The notes beneath the pieces are model-generated. The model was not told the origin of the DNA. It saw nothing but the letters and a program-made list of their open reading frames with translations, and did not search any database. A stretch of DNA of 64,000 nucleotides, from positions 398,102-462,101 of the forward strand of contig NZ_JACSPR010000002.1 of the NCBI RefSeq assembly GCF_014837045.1, read 5' to 3'. Source of the stretch: Corynebacterium gallinarum (GTDB taxonomy: Bacteria; Actinomycetota; Actinomycetes; Mycobacteriales; Mycobacteriaceae). The position numbers and the translations under genes are program-made. Numbering within the stretch: position 1 is the first letter of the stretch; each line of letters begins with the position of its first letter. Below, piece after piece: positions 55,303 through 64,000 of the stretch.

Positions 55303-56712
55303 TTAGAAGTTGATCATGTGGCCGCTGATACCGTGGGCAGCTTCCTTGACAGCTTCCGACAGGGTCGGGTGGATGTGGACGCTGCGTCCGATTTCATCGG
55401 TGGTGAGATCCCAGTTCTGCGCCAGGACAAGCTCGTTGAGCAGTTCGGAGGCGTTGGCACCAACGAGGTGGCCGCCCAGCAGCTCACCGAACTCGGCATC
55501 GGCGACGATCTTGGCGAAACCATCGGTTTCAGCTAGGCCGACAGCCTTGCCGTTTGCGGAGAACGGGAAGGACGCGACCTTGATCTCGCGATCCGGCCAC
55601 TTCTCCTTGGCCTGCTCCTCGGTGTACCCGAAGGAGGCCACCTGTGGGTTACAGAAGGTGGCGCGTGGCATCATCATGTAGTCACCCAGCGGCTGGGTTT
55701 CGGCACCGGCGATGGTCTCGGCGGCAACAATGCCCTGAGCCTCAGCGACGTGAGCCAGCTGCAGCTTGGCGGTAACATCACCGATGGCGTAGATGCCGTC
55801 GACGTTGGTGCGCATGTAATCATCGATGTCGATGGCACCGCGCTCGGTGAGCTTGACACCGGTGTTCTCCAGGCCGAAGCCCTCCACACGGGGACGGAAG
55901 CCAACAGAGACCAGGACACGGTCGACGGTGAGGGTCTCGGTCTTGTCGGAACCCTTCTTCTGATAATCAACCTCGACGGAATCGCCGTTGTCACGCACCG
56001 CGGTGGTGGCGTGGCCTGGAAGGAGCTTCACACCCATCTTCTTGTAGGCCTTGGCGATGACCTTGGACACCTCTGGGTCTTCGTTCGGCAGAACGCGGTC
56101 CATGAACTCGATGACGGTCACGTCAACTCCGTAGTTGCCCAGCACGTAGGCAAACTCCATGCCGATGGCACCCGCACCGACGATGACCATCTTCTTAGGG
56201 GCAACGGGGTTGAGGATCTGCTCCTCGTAGGAGACCACGTTCTCAGAGAACTCGACACCACGGAGGGAGTTGACCACGGAACCTGTGGCGATGATGCAGT
56301 CATCGAAGGTGACGGTCTTGCCGGCGTCCTTACCATCGGTTACCTCGATGGTCTTAGCGTCCTTGAAGGTGCCAAAGCCGTCGATCTCCGTGATCTTGTT
56401 CTTCTTCATCAGGTAATGGACGCCACCGACGATCTTGTCGGATACACCGCGAGAACGCTTGTGCGCGTCCTCGTAGTTGAAGGTGACCTCGCCCTTGATA
56501 CCGAAGGTCTTCTTCTCGTGTGTGAAGATGTGGGCGATCTCAGCGTTCTTGATCAGCGCCTTGGAGGGGATACAGCCCACATTCAGGCAGACACCTCCCC
56601 AATACTGCTTCTCAATAACCGCAACCTTCTTGCCAAGCTGGGCCGCACGGATGGCGGAGACATAGCCACCGGGGCCAGCTCCGAGTACTACTACGTCATA
56701 ATGTTCAGTCAC
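55303..56712 (-). CDS. lpd: Dihydrolipoamide dehydrogenase
   Basis: Lpd reoxidises dihydrolipoyl groups of the pyruvate and 2-oxoglutarate dehydrogenase complexes. The 469-residue flavoprotein has the FAD motif VVVLGAGPGGYVSAIRAAQ, the redox disulfide GGVCLNVGCIPSK, the NAD motif VIVGAGAIGMEFA, and the C-terminal His-Glu pair in HIHPTLSEAVKEAA. In C. glutamicum lpd likewise neighbours ramB-sdhCAB. Its promoter lies in 56713-56856, just before IS3-like DNA begins. Confidence 0.97.
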   Translation of the reverse strand: MTEHYDVVVLGAGPGGYVSAIRAAQLGKKVAVIEKQYWGGVCLNVGCIPSKALIKNAEIAHIFTHEKKTFGIKGEVTFNYEDAHKRSRGVSDKIVGGVHYLMKKNKITEIDGFGTFKDAKTIEVTDGKDAGKTVTFDDCIIATGSVVNSLRGVEFSENVVSYEEQILNPVAPKKMVIVGAGAIGMEFAYVLGNYGVDVTVIEFMDRVLPNEDPEVSKVIAKAYKKMGVKLLPGHATTAVRDNGDSVEVDYQKKGSDKTETLTVDRVLVSVGFRPRVEGFGLENTGVKLTERGAIDIDDYMRTNVDGIYAIGDVTAKLQLAHVAEAQGIVAAETIAGAETQPLGDYMMMPRATFCNPQVASFGYTEEQAKEKWPDREIKVASFPFSANGKAVGLAETDGFAKIVADAEFGELLGGHLVGANASELLNELVLAQNWDLTTDEIGRSVHIHPTLSEAVKEAAHGISGHMINF

Positions 56713-56888
56713 GGTTTCAACAATACGTGTTCAGAGTTGCATTGTCGTCCATCTGGGGGCAGTTCATCCTCTAAACCGTGACCTTAAAATCGAGAACACC
56801 CGCATGAGCATCCTAGAGAGAGCAAACACACGGGTGATGAAGCACGATCTGAGAACGGGCCCGACCCCCGGATAGTAGACACAGAGAT

Positions 56889-57838
56889 TTTAATCAGGAA
56901 ACAGAGTTCAAAATAGCAGGACGACGCTCCTCAAACACCACAGGAGCCAGATATTTACACCAGGAATGCCGGCGCACCGTGTTGTGAACTGCGTGCACCA
57001 GCTTCAAGACGTCCCGGCGACAGAGCAACTGGTTCGCAAACGTCTTGGACTCCTGGAGAACTTCCCGCTTCAGCGCGGCATTGAAAGACTCCGCCAAAGC
57101 GTTGTCCGCACTGGTGCCGATTGATCCCATTGACTGCCCTCGACCCCTAATTCCTTGCAGGTGTCCTGGAACGCATGAGAAGTGTAAACACTTCCGTGAT
57201 CTTCGTTAAAAAATCGCGCCCTTGAGGTCTCCACGCTGGCCCTTGGCCATCAGCAGCGCGTCCTGAACCAAGTACGTCACCCATGTGATCCGCGATAGAA
57301 AAACCCACCAACCTTGCTAAGAATAACAGTCAATGACTCCTGAGCCAGGTACATATTCGACCCATCAGCAATCGGCAGGTAGGTGATGTCGCCGACGTAG
57401 AGCCAGTTTGGCTTGTCGGCGGTGAATTTCCGGCCGACAAGGTCAGGGAACACTGGTTTCTTCTGATCGGACACAGTGGTGGTGACCTTGCGTTTCTTCG
57501 GTCGTAGCCAAACAGCTTCAACGAGCGCATTACCCGGGCGACCCGCTTGTGATTTACGGGGTCATGATCTATCTGGTCTTTGAGTTCGGCGGTAATCCGC
57601 TTGGCACCGTAACAACCGCGTTCTTTCGTGAACACGGTTGCGACCCGGGCACCGAGGATGGCGTCAGAGATGAGTCGTTTCCTGTGTGCTGAGCTGCTGT
57701 TTTTCCATTTGTAAAAGGAGGACCTGTTGAGTTTGAGGACCTCACATAACCGCTTAACCGAATAGGTCTTGGAGGTGTCATCAACGAACCTTCAAACACG
57801 GTCAGAAGTCTCGTCTCTTGCCGGGAAATATTTAGCGG
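56889..57838 (-). pseudogene. IS3 transposase orfB, multiply frameshifted
   Basis: Pieces in different frames read RSSFYKWKNS, ERGCYGAKRITAELKDQI, KPNWLYVGDITYLPIADG (first DDE Asp region), and ADNALAESFNAALKREVL to the end (last Glu region). Several frameshifts prevent a functional transposase. Confidence 0.85.
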
Positions 57839-58099
57839 CCTTTCGCCACGATGTCACGTTCTTCTCGTAACCGGGCGTTTTCTCGTTCCAGCTGCCGGAT
57901 CCGCTCAGCCTCGGTTATAGAGGCTGACGAGGGAGTTTCGGTGGGAGTGGCAGTGCCGTATTTTTTCACCCAGTTCGCCAACGTGGTGCGGTTGACCCCA
58001 AGGTCGGTGGCGATGATCTGGATCGAGGTGCCCGGGGAGTTCTCATACCAGGCGACTTCCGTCGCGCTTGAACTCCTCTGTGTAGGTCTTGCTTGGCAT
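57839..58099 (-). pseudogene. IS3 transposase orfA, frameshifted
   Basis: ATG 58099 starts MPSKTYTEEFKRDG, a typical IS3 HTH protein start, but the frame is lost after a few codons. The other frame continues with the helix-turn-helix (IIATDLGVNRTTLANWVKK) and the leucine-zipper-like RQLERENARLREERDIVAKG. Confidence 0.82.
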
Positions 58100-58168
58100 G
58101 GTGGCAGATTACCTTTCTGTCCCAGAATGCTGGGATATCAGGTGTCTACCAAACGGGGGGTCAGGTCC

Positions 58169-58635
58169 TGTTTATGAAAAAGATAATCTGTTCATGAATT
58201 GGCATTCTTTGTCCTTCGTTCTAGCTGACTCGAAAGGCAGCTCTTTTGCAGAGTCAAGTTGAGTTTCATCGCAACATGGAATTAAATCAACTTCTAAAAG
58301 ATGTAACGCAGAATCTGGGATAAATGTTAACAGTTTCGAAATACTGAGAAAGATTGTCAGCTTACTGTTAAAATTTCGCCCGGCACCGGCTGTAAACAAT
58401 TTTCTTTCTATTTTCATGCATCCTAGATGTACTGGCCGTTGAGAGTTGCTTAGATTCCATCTACACGAATGGTCTGATTGCAGGAGTAAAGGTCGTTACA
58501 CAGAATTCTTCGCGACCTGACCTTCTCGGCAATGCCGGATGTCTTTACAGGTAACATAAAACTATTTTCTATCTTCTACTGCGTCGAAACATACGATTTC
58601 GCCTAGTAGTTTATTAAATGGAGGCAGAGGGTCCC
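58169..58635. other. AT-rich gap between IS3 and UDP-glucose dehydrogenase
   Basis: No reliable gene. A minus-strand frame at 58172-58417 (81 codons) has no ribosome site or known similarity. The ugd promoter is probably here. Confidence 0.4.
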
Positions 58636-59802
58636 TTGAAAATTGCAGTAGCTGGTCTGGGTTATGTAGGCATGTCTAATGCCGCCCTATTTTCCAAGAA
58701 CCACCAGGTAATCGCACTTGACATCGATGAATCTCGAGTCACGGCGGTAAATAAATTTGAGTCCCCCATCAAAGACAAAGAACTTGAAGAATACCTGGCT
58801 TCTAAACCGTCAAATTTATCTGCAACAATTGACCCAGAAGTCGCCTATAGCGGAGCTGAGTTTGTAGTGGTTGCTACACCTACTAATTACGATCCCGCTA
58901 CCAATTTCTTCGATACCAGCAGCGTGGAAAACGCAGTTTCTACGGTTCTTTCAGTCAATCCATCGGCACAGATTGTCATCAAGTCGACCATCCCGGTCGG
59001 TTATACTGAAGAACTCCGACAGGCCAACCCCCGTGCGAAAATAATGTTCTCACCTGAGTTCCTTCGCGAGGGGCGTGCCTTTTATGACAATCTGTATCCC
59101 TCTAGAATCGTCGTAGGCGATCGATCTAACTCGGGGCAAGTTTTTGCCAACCTCCTCAAAGAAGGTGCAGAGCTGGCCGAGGTTCCAGTACTTCTGACCG
59201 ACCCTACGGAGGCAGAAGCAATAAAATTATTCGCCAACACATATCTCGCGCTTCGCGTAGCTTTTTTTAACGAACTGGATACTTATTCAGCCGTCCGCAA
59301 CCTTGACACAAAGCAAATTATCGAGGGCGTGGGACTCGATCCTCGAATAGGTAATCACTACAATAATCCCTCATTTGGCTATGGTGGTTATTGTTTGCCA
59401 AAAGATTCAAAACAACTCTTAGCAAATTATAAAGATGTCCCTCAAAACCTCATTTCCGCAGTTGTCGCCGCAAATAGAACCAGGAAAGACTTCATTGCTG
59501 AAGACATCCTGCGCAAAAAACCTGACACTGTAGGCATTTACCGCCTCGTAATGAAATCGGGTTCAGACAACTTCCGGTCTTCCTCAGTTCAAGGGATCAT
59601 GAAAAGACTTAAAGCTAAAGGTATTCCTATCATCGTGTATGAACCGAACTTTGATGGAGATTCTTTCTATAACTCTCCAGTCATTCAAGATCTCGATCAA
59701 TTCAAAGCTCAGTGCGATTTAATAATCGCAAACCGTCTAACTGCCGAACTGCAAGACGTATCTGACCACGTGTACTCTCGCGACCTATTTGACAGAGATT
59801 AA
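58636..59802 (+). CDS. ugd: UDP-glucose 6-dehydrogenase
   Basis: Ugd makes UDP-glucuronate for surface polysaccharide. The 388-residue protein has the NAD motif [44 protein letters not shown], the catalytic Cys in [19 protein letters not shown], and the C-terminal UDP-binding domain. TTG 58636 starts at the usual Met position with GAGGG upstream; ATG 58618 (six codons earlier) is possible. GC is well below that of the core genes, as is common in polysaccharide loci. Confidence 0.93.
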   Translation: MKIAVAGLGYVGMSNAALFSKNHQVIALDIDESRVTAVNKFESPIKDKELEEYLASKPSNLSATIDPEVAYSGAEFVVVATPTNYDPATNFFDTSSVENAVSTVLSVNPSAQIVIKSTIPVGYTEELRQANPRAKIMFSPEFLREGRAFYDNLYPSRIVVGDRSNSGQVFANLLKEGAELAEVPVLLTDPTEAEAIKLFANTYLALRVAFFNELDTYSAVRNLDTKQIIEGVGLDPRIGNHYNNPSFGYGGYCLPKDSKQLLANYKDVPQNLISAVVAANRTRKDFIAEDILRKKPDTVGIYRLVMKSGSDNFRSSSVQGIMKRLKAKGIPIIVYEPNFDGDSFYNSPVIQDLDQFKAQCDLIIANRLTAELQDVSDHVYSRDLFDRD

Positions 59803-60103
59803 CATCCAGCGCACACAGCTCATACAGATAAAGTTCAAGATCGTTGGTAGCCTGGGATTGTAGCTGCGGGCAACCTATATGTGTCGAATGAGCTAGCAAT
59901 AATGATGATCATATTCACCTGGGAAGAGACATCGCTTGATATGGGCTCATATGCCATATCTTTCAATCGGCGTGACAGAAGACGAGCTGGTTATCGTACC
60001 TTAGGTTTCGGTAAAATTGACATAGACACTTAAACAGTATGATACCTGCTCAGTTTGCGGGTGTGATGAAGCTATTTGAAATTATTGAATCTAGGGAGAA
60101 ATT
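59803..60103. other. Gap between ugd and glycosyltransferase
   Basis: AT-rich, no credible gene or known element; presumably promoter sequence. Confidence 0.4.
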
Positions 60104-61216
60104 TTGCTGGACCCTTCACGAATCCGTGTCCTTCATGTCGTTGGAAGTATGGACAAGGGTGGTGTTCAATCTTTCTTAATGGGGATTCTTCGAAACATTG
60201 ACCCAGACCGGTTTGAATTCTTATTTTTGTGCCACGGCGAGAAAACTTGGGATCACGCCCAAGAGGTGAATGCCCTCGGTGGAAAGATTATTAATATTCC
60301 TAGCATTAAAGAAGTGGGAGTGGTTCGATACGTCCAAAAAATCCGTCATATTATCCGAGAATACGATGTGCAAATCGTACATGCCCATCTCTATCTGGCA
60401 TCAAGCTTTGCACTATTTGCTGGATGGCTCGAAAGAGCCCCTTTGAGGATCATGCATTCTCATAGCACTCGAGATGAGCTTGGCGCAAGCATTCCTCGGC
60501 AAGCATATGTTAGCTTGTCTCGATCTTTCATTATGGCCTTTTCTACCTTACGCATAGCATGTGGAATGGACGCCGGAAAAGCATTTTTCCGCAATAAAGA
60601 TTTCCAGCTGGTTAAGAACGGGATCAACATATCTGAATTTGAATTCTCCCAATCAAGCAGAGCAATCAAACGGAGCTATTTCGGATTAGACGACAATGCA
60701 CCCGTTCTAATGCATGTAGGAAGGTTTGTTGAGGTAAAAAATCATAAATTTTTAATAACTATATTTGCAAAATATTTGACCCTGCAACCGCATGCCATTT
60801 TGCTCCTGATTGGAGACGGCCCCCTGCAACAGGGCATCTCAGACCTAGCTCAGCGCCTTAGCGTTGAACGTAGCATAAGGTTTTTAGGGTTAAGGAATGA
60901 TATGTCCGACCTCTACAGTGCTGCAGATCTTTTGATGCTTCCATCATTTTCGGAGGGCCTCCCACTCACATTGTTAGAATCACAAGCCAACGGGTTGCCT
61001 TCCCTTGTAAGCACTGGAGTTCCACCTGAGGCACAGGTGGTTGAAAATTTAATTAATTTTAAGTCATTACAGGATCCAGTCGATGATTGGGCGAAAGCAA
61101 TTGAGAGCTCTACATTTAAGAGAAATATTAAAGGTGCCCAGCTTCTTCGGGAAGCTGGTTATGATGCTAAGGACTCTGCAGCTTTTATCACCGAAATTTA
61201 CGAGAAAAATCTGTAG
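60104..61216 (+). CDS. Glycosyltransferase, GT4/family 1
   Basis: The 370-residue protein has a GT-B fold: RVLHVVGSMDKGGVQSFLMG at the N-terminus, VLMHVGRFVEVKNHKFLI at the start of the donor domain, and the E-x7-E motif SEGLPLTLLESQANGLP. Start is TTG 60104 with GGGAG five bases before. It likely adds a sugar in the polysaccharide or glycolipid pathway with ugd and the flippase. Sugar and acceptor are unknown. Confidence 0.88.
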   Translation: MLDPSRIRVLHVVGSMDKGGVQSFLMGILRNIDPDRFEFLFLCHGEKTWDHAQEVNALGGKIINIPSIKEVGVVRYVQKIRHIIREYDVQIVHAHLYLASSFALFAGWLERAPLRIMHSHSTRDELGASIPRQAYVSLSRSFIMAFSTLRIACGMDAGKAFFRNKDFQLVKNGINISEFEFSQSSRAIKRSYFGLDDNAPVLMHVGRFVEVKNHKFLITIFAKYLTLQPHAILLLIGDGPLQQGISDLAQRLSVERSIRFLGLRNDMSDLYSAADLLMLPSFSEGLPLTLLESQANGLPSLVSTGVPPEAQVVENLINFKSLQDPVDDWAKAIESSTFKRNIKGAQLLREAGYDAKDSAAFITEIYEKNL

Positions 61217-61218
61217 AT

Positions 61219-61639
61219 TGAATATTCGCGGTTATGAGAACCAGTGATGGCGTGTTTGGGAGCCACGTGGCCGAAGCGCTGTTGATCTCGTTGGGAGCCA
61301 TTCATGGTGTCGGGCAGAACCACCACTTTTAAGCCCCCCACCATCACATGAGAGGCAGATGACTTCAAGGGATTATTCTTTATAGCCGATTTCATCCTGT
61401 CGAAGCGTGTACGTCGCCTTCACCGGAGTGGGCTGCCAGAAGGGGTAATCGCAGCGTTGTGCGCAACAGCAGTGCCGCTGTGCATTCAGCCGCGAAAAGG
61501 CGGCGTGACGGTGAAGCTACTCCATGTAGTTCCCCGGGGAGCGGTAGTGGATCCGGGCGACACCACTGCTGGCTCTCATCCGCACCATCGCTGGCTCCCA
61601 AGGACACGAACGTGTGGCTCCCATAGGCGCAAATATTCA
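61219..61639. mobile_element. Internally deleted IS21-like element
   Basis: Imperfect terminal inverted repeats: TGAATATTCGCGGTTATGAG at 61219 and, on the other strand, TGAATATTTGCGCCTATGGG at 61639. The ends start 5-prime TG and contain repeated TGGGAGCCA sequences (two near the left end, two inverted near the right), the multiple-terminal-repeat layout of IS21. About 420 bp remain; no transposase is intact. Confidence 0.7.
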
Positions 61640-61938
61640 CCTGCACAGAATTAGGGATCCAGCAATCAATGGGATCAATTGGTACCAGTGCGGATAACGC
61701 GCTTGCGGAGTCATTCAATGCGGCGATGAAGCGGGAAGTTCTTCAGGATTCCAAGACGTTTGCGAACCAGTTGCTCTGTCGCCGGAATGTTTTCCGCTGG
61801 TGTACCCGCTACAACACGGTGCGCCGGCATTCCTGGTGTAAATATCTGGCTCCTGTGGTGTTTGAGGAGCGCGGTTCTGTTATCCTGAAATCTACTTCCT
61901 GATTAAATCCTCCGTGTCTACTATCCGGGGGTCGGGCC
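61640..61938 (+). mobile_element. 3-prime fragment of a second IS3 copy, opposite orientation
   Basis: It encodes ADNALAESFNAAMKREVLQ and onward (integrase core end, 61669-61902) and ends in the same terminal repeat as copy 1, inverted (GTGTCTACTATCCGGGGGTC...). Homology to copy 1 begins right at the IS21-like end, so the IS21-like element truncated it. Confidence 0.85.
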
Positions 61939-62206
61939 CGTGTATTGTTATTCTGAAAACCACTCTCTAACCGTCTCTAATCTTCCGCAGGTTCGACCCA
62001 AGTATCTCGATTATTATAGTTTACGTTCAGGTAGACAATAGTAATCGGAAAGTTGGATCTAGCAATGCTGATGCCTGTTTCTTAATTAGATTTCTATGTC
62101 TATGTGGCCGGGCCAGACGGAACCACTTACTGTAATTGGTTAACGAAATATTTCAGTTTGAGATTTTTCTTTCATCACTGCAAATAGAAAGATCAGAAGA
62201 TAGTCC
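61939..62206. other. AT-rich gap before the flippase gene
   Basis: No gene or known element seen; likely promoter region of the flippase. Confidence 0.4.
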
Positions 62207-63481
62207 GTGAAGGTTCCTTTAAAGTTTCGACTCAATGATACATCGAAGAGCATTGCGACTCTTGTTACGGGTACTTCCATTGCTCAAATGGTAAATGTTA
62301 TTGGTATACCTATTCTTAGCCGTGTCTATGATCCGGTTGCAGTCGGACTATTAGCGGTATATGTATCGGCCGCTTCGATTTTTTCGGTCTTCGCAGCAGG
62401 CCGCTATGAATTGGCTATCATATTGCCGACCGATGCAAGTGAAGCAGTAAAAATTAAGGCGCTGGCTCAATGGATCGTCATCGTAACATCAGTAGCGAGC
62501 TGCATATTTTTATTCCTCTTCATGCACCCTGTATCTTCTCTGTTCAACCTTGAAGGCTATAGGCAGTGGTTGCCTGGGATTTCAGCTCTCATTTTCTTGA
62601 GCGGTTTTATGAATATCATGAATTATTGGTATACTCGGCAGAAAAAATTCAAAATCCAGAGTATTAATAAGGTGATTCTAAGTACATCAGTTCTGGTATT
62701 TCAAGTATTGTTCGGAATTTTTATTTCAAATGATTTAACGAGCCTGCTACTGGGTCTCATTTCCGGGCAAGCCCTTGCAGTGATTTTCTTAATTTCACAG
62801 CAAGGGTTAGGAATTAGTCAACAGATACTACATTTTGGTGATGCGAGAAAGCTGATGCGCAAATACATCAAGATGCCATTGGTCAATGGGCCAAATGCCT
62901 TGGTGGATAGTGTGCGGATGAATGGGCTAAATTTTATTATCGCCTCGGTTTCTGCCTCATCTCTTGGGCAGTTTTCTATGGCATTGCGGGGTGTTCAAGC
63001 ACCGGTTGGATTATTTTCCCAAGCTATATCGCAAGTGTTTTTGCAGAAAATGGCACACGAGGGTCGTGGATATTTGTATCCAATGGTTTTAACTATTGTT
63101 AGGAAAGGGTTGCTGCTCGCTTTTTTCCCGTTTCTACTTGTGTTTCTAATAAGTCCCCAACTTTTTCCAATGCTACTCGGATCGGGATGGGAACTTAGTG
63201 GTTACTTTGCACAGGCTCTAGTGCCGTGGTTATACTTAAATGTTGTTACATCACCTCTGGCTAATATTTTCATTGTTACTCAAACTCAGGGTCGTTTGTT
63301 AACTTTCGCAGTCTTTTATATGTTAGTACCCCTTATAGTTATCTATTCGCTAAAGTCAGACATTCTGCTAGCTGTTTGGGGGCTTAGTCTATCAATGGCA
63401 GGAATGCTTCTTATCCAGATATTCCTCGCGATTTTTACCGCGAGGAGTTATGATGCCAAGCGTGGAAAAGTAGGCTTATGA
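62207..63481 (+). CDS. Polysaccharide flippase (Wzx/MATE-like)
   Basis: The 424-residue protein has about 12 membrane helices and an N-terminal segment (SIATLVTGTSIAQMVNVIGIPILSRVYDP, read in parts) typical of Wzx O-antigen/polysaccharide flippases of the MOP superfamily. GTG 62207 follows AGAAGA. It would move lipid-linked oligosaccharide across the membrane. It is low in GC, like ugd. Confidence 0.88.
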   Translation: MKVPLKFRLNDTSKSIATLVTGTSIAQMVNVIGIPILSRVYDPVAVGLLAVYVSAASIFSVFAAGRYELAIILPTDASEAVKIKALAQWIVIVTSVASCIFLFLFMHPVSSLFNLEGYRQWLPGISALIFLSGFMNIMNYWYTRQKKFKIQSINKVILSTSVLVFQVLFGIFISNDLTSLLLGLISGQALAVIFLISQQGLGISQQILHFGDARKLMRKYIKMPLVNGPNALVDSVRMNGLNFIIASVSASSLGQFSMALRGVQAPVGLFSQAISQVFLQKMAHEGRGYLYPMVLTIVRKGLLLAFFPFLLVFLISPQLFPMLLGSGWELSGYFAQALVPWLYLNVVTSPLANIFIVTQTQGRLLTFAVFYMLVPLIVIYSLKSDILLAVWGLSLSMAGMLLIQIFLAIFTARSYDAKRGKVGL

Positions 63482-63859
63482 GGTAGCGGTGTGTTTCGTC
63501 ATTGGAGAGTGAACCGTCACGGTTTTGTTGGAGAGTGTTTAATACTTTGTGTGTGAGGGATTCCCCACACATCAAGGAGATGAACCACAATGACTACCGT
63601 GGCACGACGAAACCCAGAAGATTCCGCACGGATCAAAGCAATCGAAGAGAAACTGCTCGCCAATCCCGAAATGGCGAAGCTCATCGGCGAGCTTGGAACC
63701 TCCACCACCGATGCCAACGACCTCGTGAGAGGCCTGGTACAGGCCTCGATCAACCGGGGTTTGAACGCGGAAATGGATGCCCACCTCGGTTACGAACACG
63801 GCGACCGGGACGGGAAAACGGTCAAGTCCGCGGAAGTGGTGTATCTGCCCTTTCGATAA
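63482..63859 (+). mobile_element. Truncated IS256-family element
   Basis: The ATG at 63590, with AAGGAG upstream, opens MTTVARRNPEDSARIKAIEE. The frame matches the N-terminal part of IS256/Mutator transposases (NDLVRGLVQASINRGLNAEMDAHLGYE, HGDRDGKTVK) for about 78 residues, then departs from it and stops at 63859. The catalytic DDE region is absent. The preceding 100 bp carries AT-rich terminal sequence. Confidence 0.82.
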
Positions 63860-64000
63860 AACAAGCAGCGTAACGACCTCAAGGACCATCACGAGCTAAA
63901 TGCCGACACTGGTTCATGCCACGTCCCTCCGCATAACCTCAGACGCAGCAGCGTCGTCCGCATCGATGATGTTCGCCGTCATCATCGCCCTGGTCTGCTC
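63860..64000. other. Window edge, no clear feature
   Basis: GC-rich again from about 63900. A frame containing ATGATGTTCGCCGTCATC could be the start of a hydrophobic protein running off the edge, but there is too little to judge. Confidence 0.3.

Larger units (their letters stand above)
56857..58168 (-). mobile_element. Degraded IS3-family insertion sequence, copy 1
   Basis: The terminal repeats are GGGCCCGACCCCCGGATAGTA (left, at 56857) and, on the complementary strand of the right end, GGACCTGACCCCCCGTTTGG (58149-58168). Both are followed by GACAC. Coding content on the minus strand is an orfA (58099 down) and an orfB with integrase-core pieces, all frameshifted. Length (about 1.3 kb) is normal for IS3. 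Confidence 0.88.

Overview
The window is high-GC actinobacterial chromosome, almost certainly a Corynebacterium of the glutamicum/efficiens group. The evidence is gene content and order: qsuR next to hemC-hemA, ppx-proC, mshA-gpmA-senX3-regX3, murB, copA-csoR, deoC/purU, and sdhCAB divergent from ramB, followed by lpd. Other markers are the RamB regulator, the mycothiol enzyme MshA and the 33-residue ribosomal protein bS22. The species is an inference; no rRNA or tRNA gene was seen.

Layout. 1-5.3 kb: QsuR-type regulator, a DJ-1/PfpI protein, and heme genes hemC and hemA. 5.3-10.5 kb: HAD phosphatase, bS22, a BldC/excisionase-type DNA-binding protein, proC, a membrane protein and exopolyphosphatase. 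10.5-20.4 kb: a Cys-rich protein, a large FtsX-type permease without its ATPase, regX3/senX3, gpmA, mshA and an acyl-CoA synthetase. 20.5-22.5 kb: an AbiE-type (type IV) toxin-antitoxin pair. 22.5-26.6 kb: a frameshifted DUF1801 gene, murB, DUF2505, a methyltransferase and a DUF2993 protein. 26.6-29.4 kb: the copper operon copA-csoR with a clear CsoR box. 29.4-32.8 kb: a membrane-anchored protein whose 3-prime end is duplicated on both sides of an AT-rich island carrying one large unknown gene. 32.8-38.4 kb: an MFS exporter with its own CsoR-like box, phosphoketolase, deoC and purU. 38.4-39.7 kb: a RelE-type toxin-antitoxin cassette, toxin broken by an amber codon, between two copies of a double-hairpin repeat. 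39.7-43.3 kb: a TetR/QacA-type efflux pair and an AT-rich membrane-anchored HNH nuclease. 43.3-47.2 kb: small membrane proteins, DUF445 and a winged-helix protein. 47.2-52.8 kb: sdhCAB and ramB. 52.8-56.7 kb: a surface protein with calcium-binding repeats and a nuclease-like C-terminus resembling a polymorphic toxin, then a ybaK-type deacylase and lpd. 56.8-64 kb: a low-GC surface-polysaccharide region (UDP-glucose dehydrogenase, glycosyltransferase, flippase) broken up by degraded IS3-, IS21- and IS256-like elements.

How the genes work together. Much of the window is core metabolism: heme synthesis feeding cytochromes such as the SdhC heme b; the TCA enzyme SDH and its acetate/carbon regulator RamB; Lpd for the pyruvate and oxoglutarate dehydrogenases; and phosphate sensing (SenX3-RegX3) together with polyphosphate turnover. 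Accessory defence-like genes (AbiE, the RelE cassette, the 642-residue island protein, the HNH protein and the polymorphic-toxin-like protein) sit between these core blocks. An 11-bp motif, GCTTRTCGACG, recurs at least 15 times in the core DNA, in genes and between them, and was not seen in the AT-rich inserts.

All positions, counts and family assignments were made by eye and from memory of the families; no database search was run.
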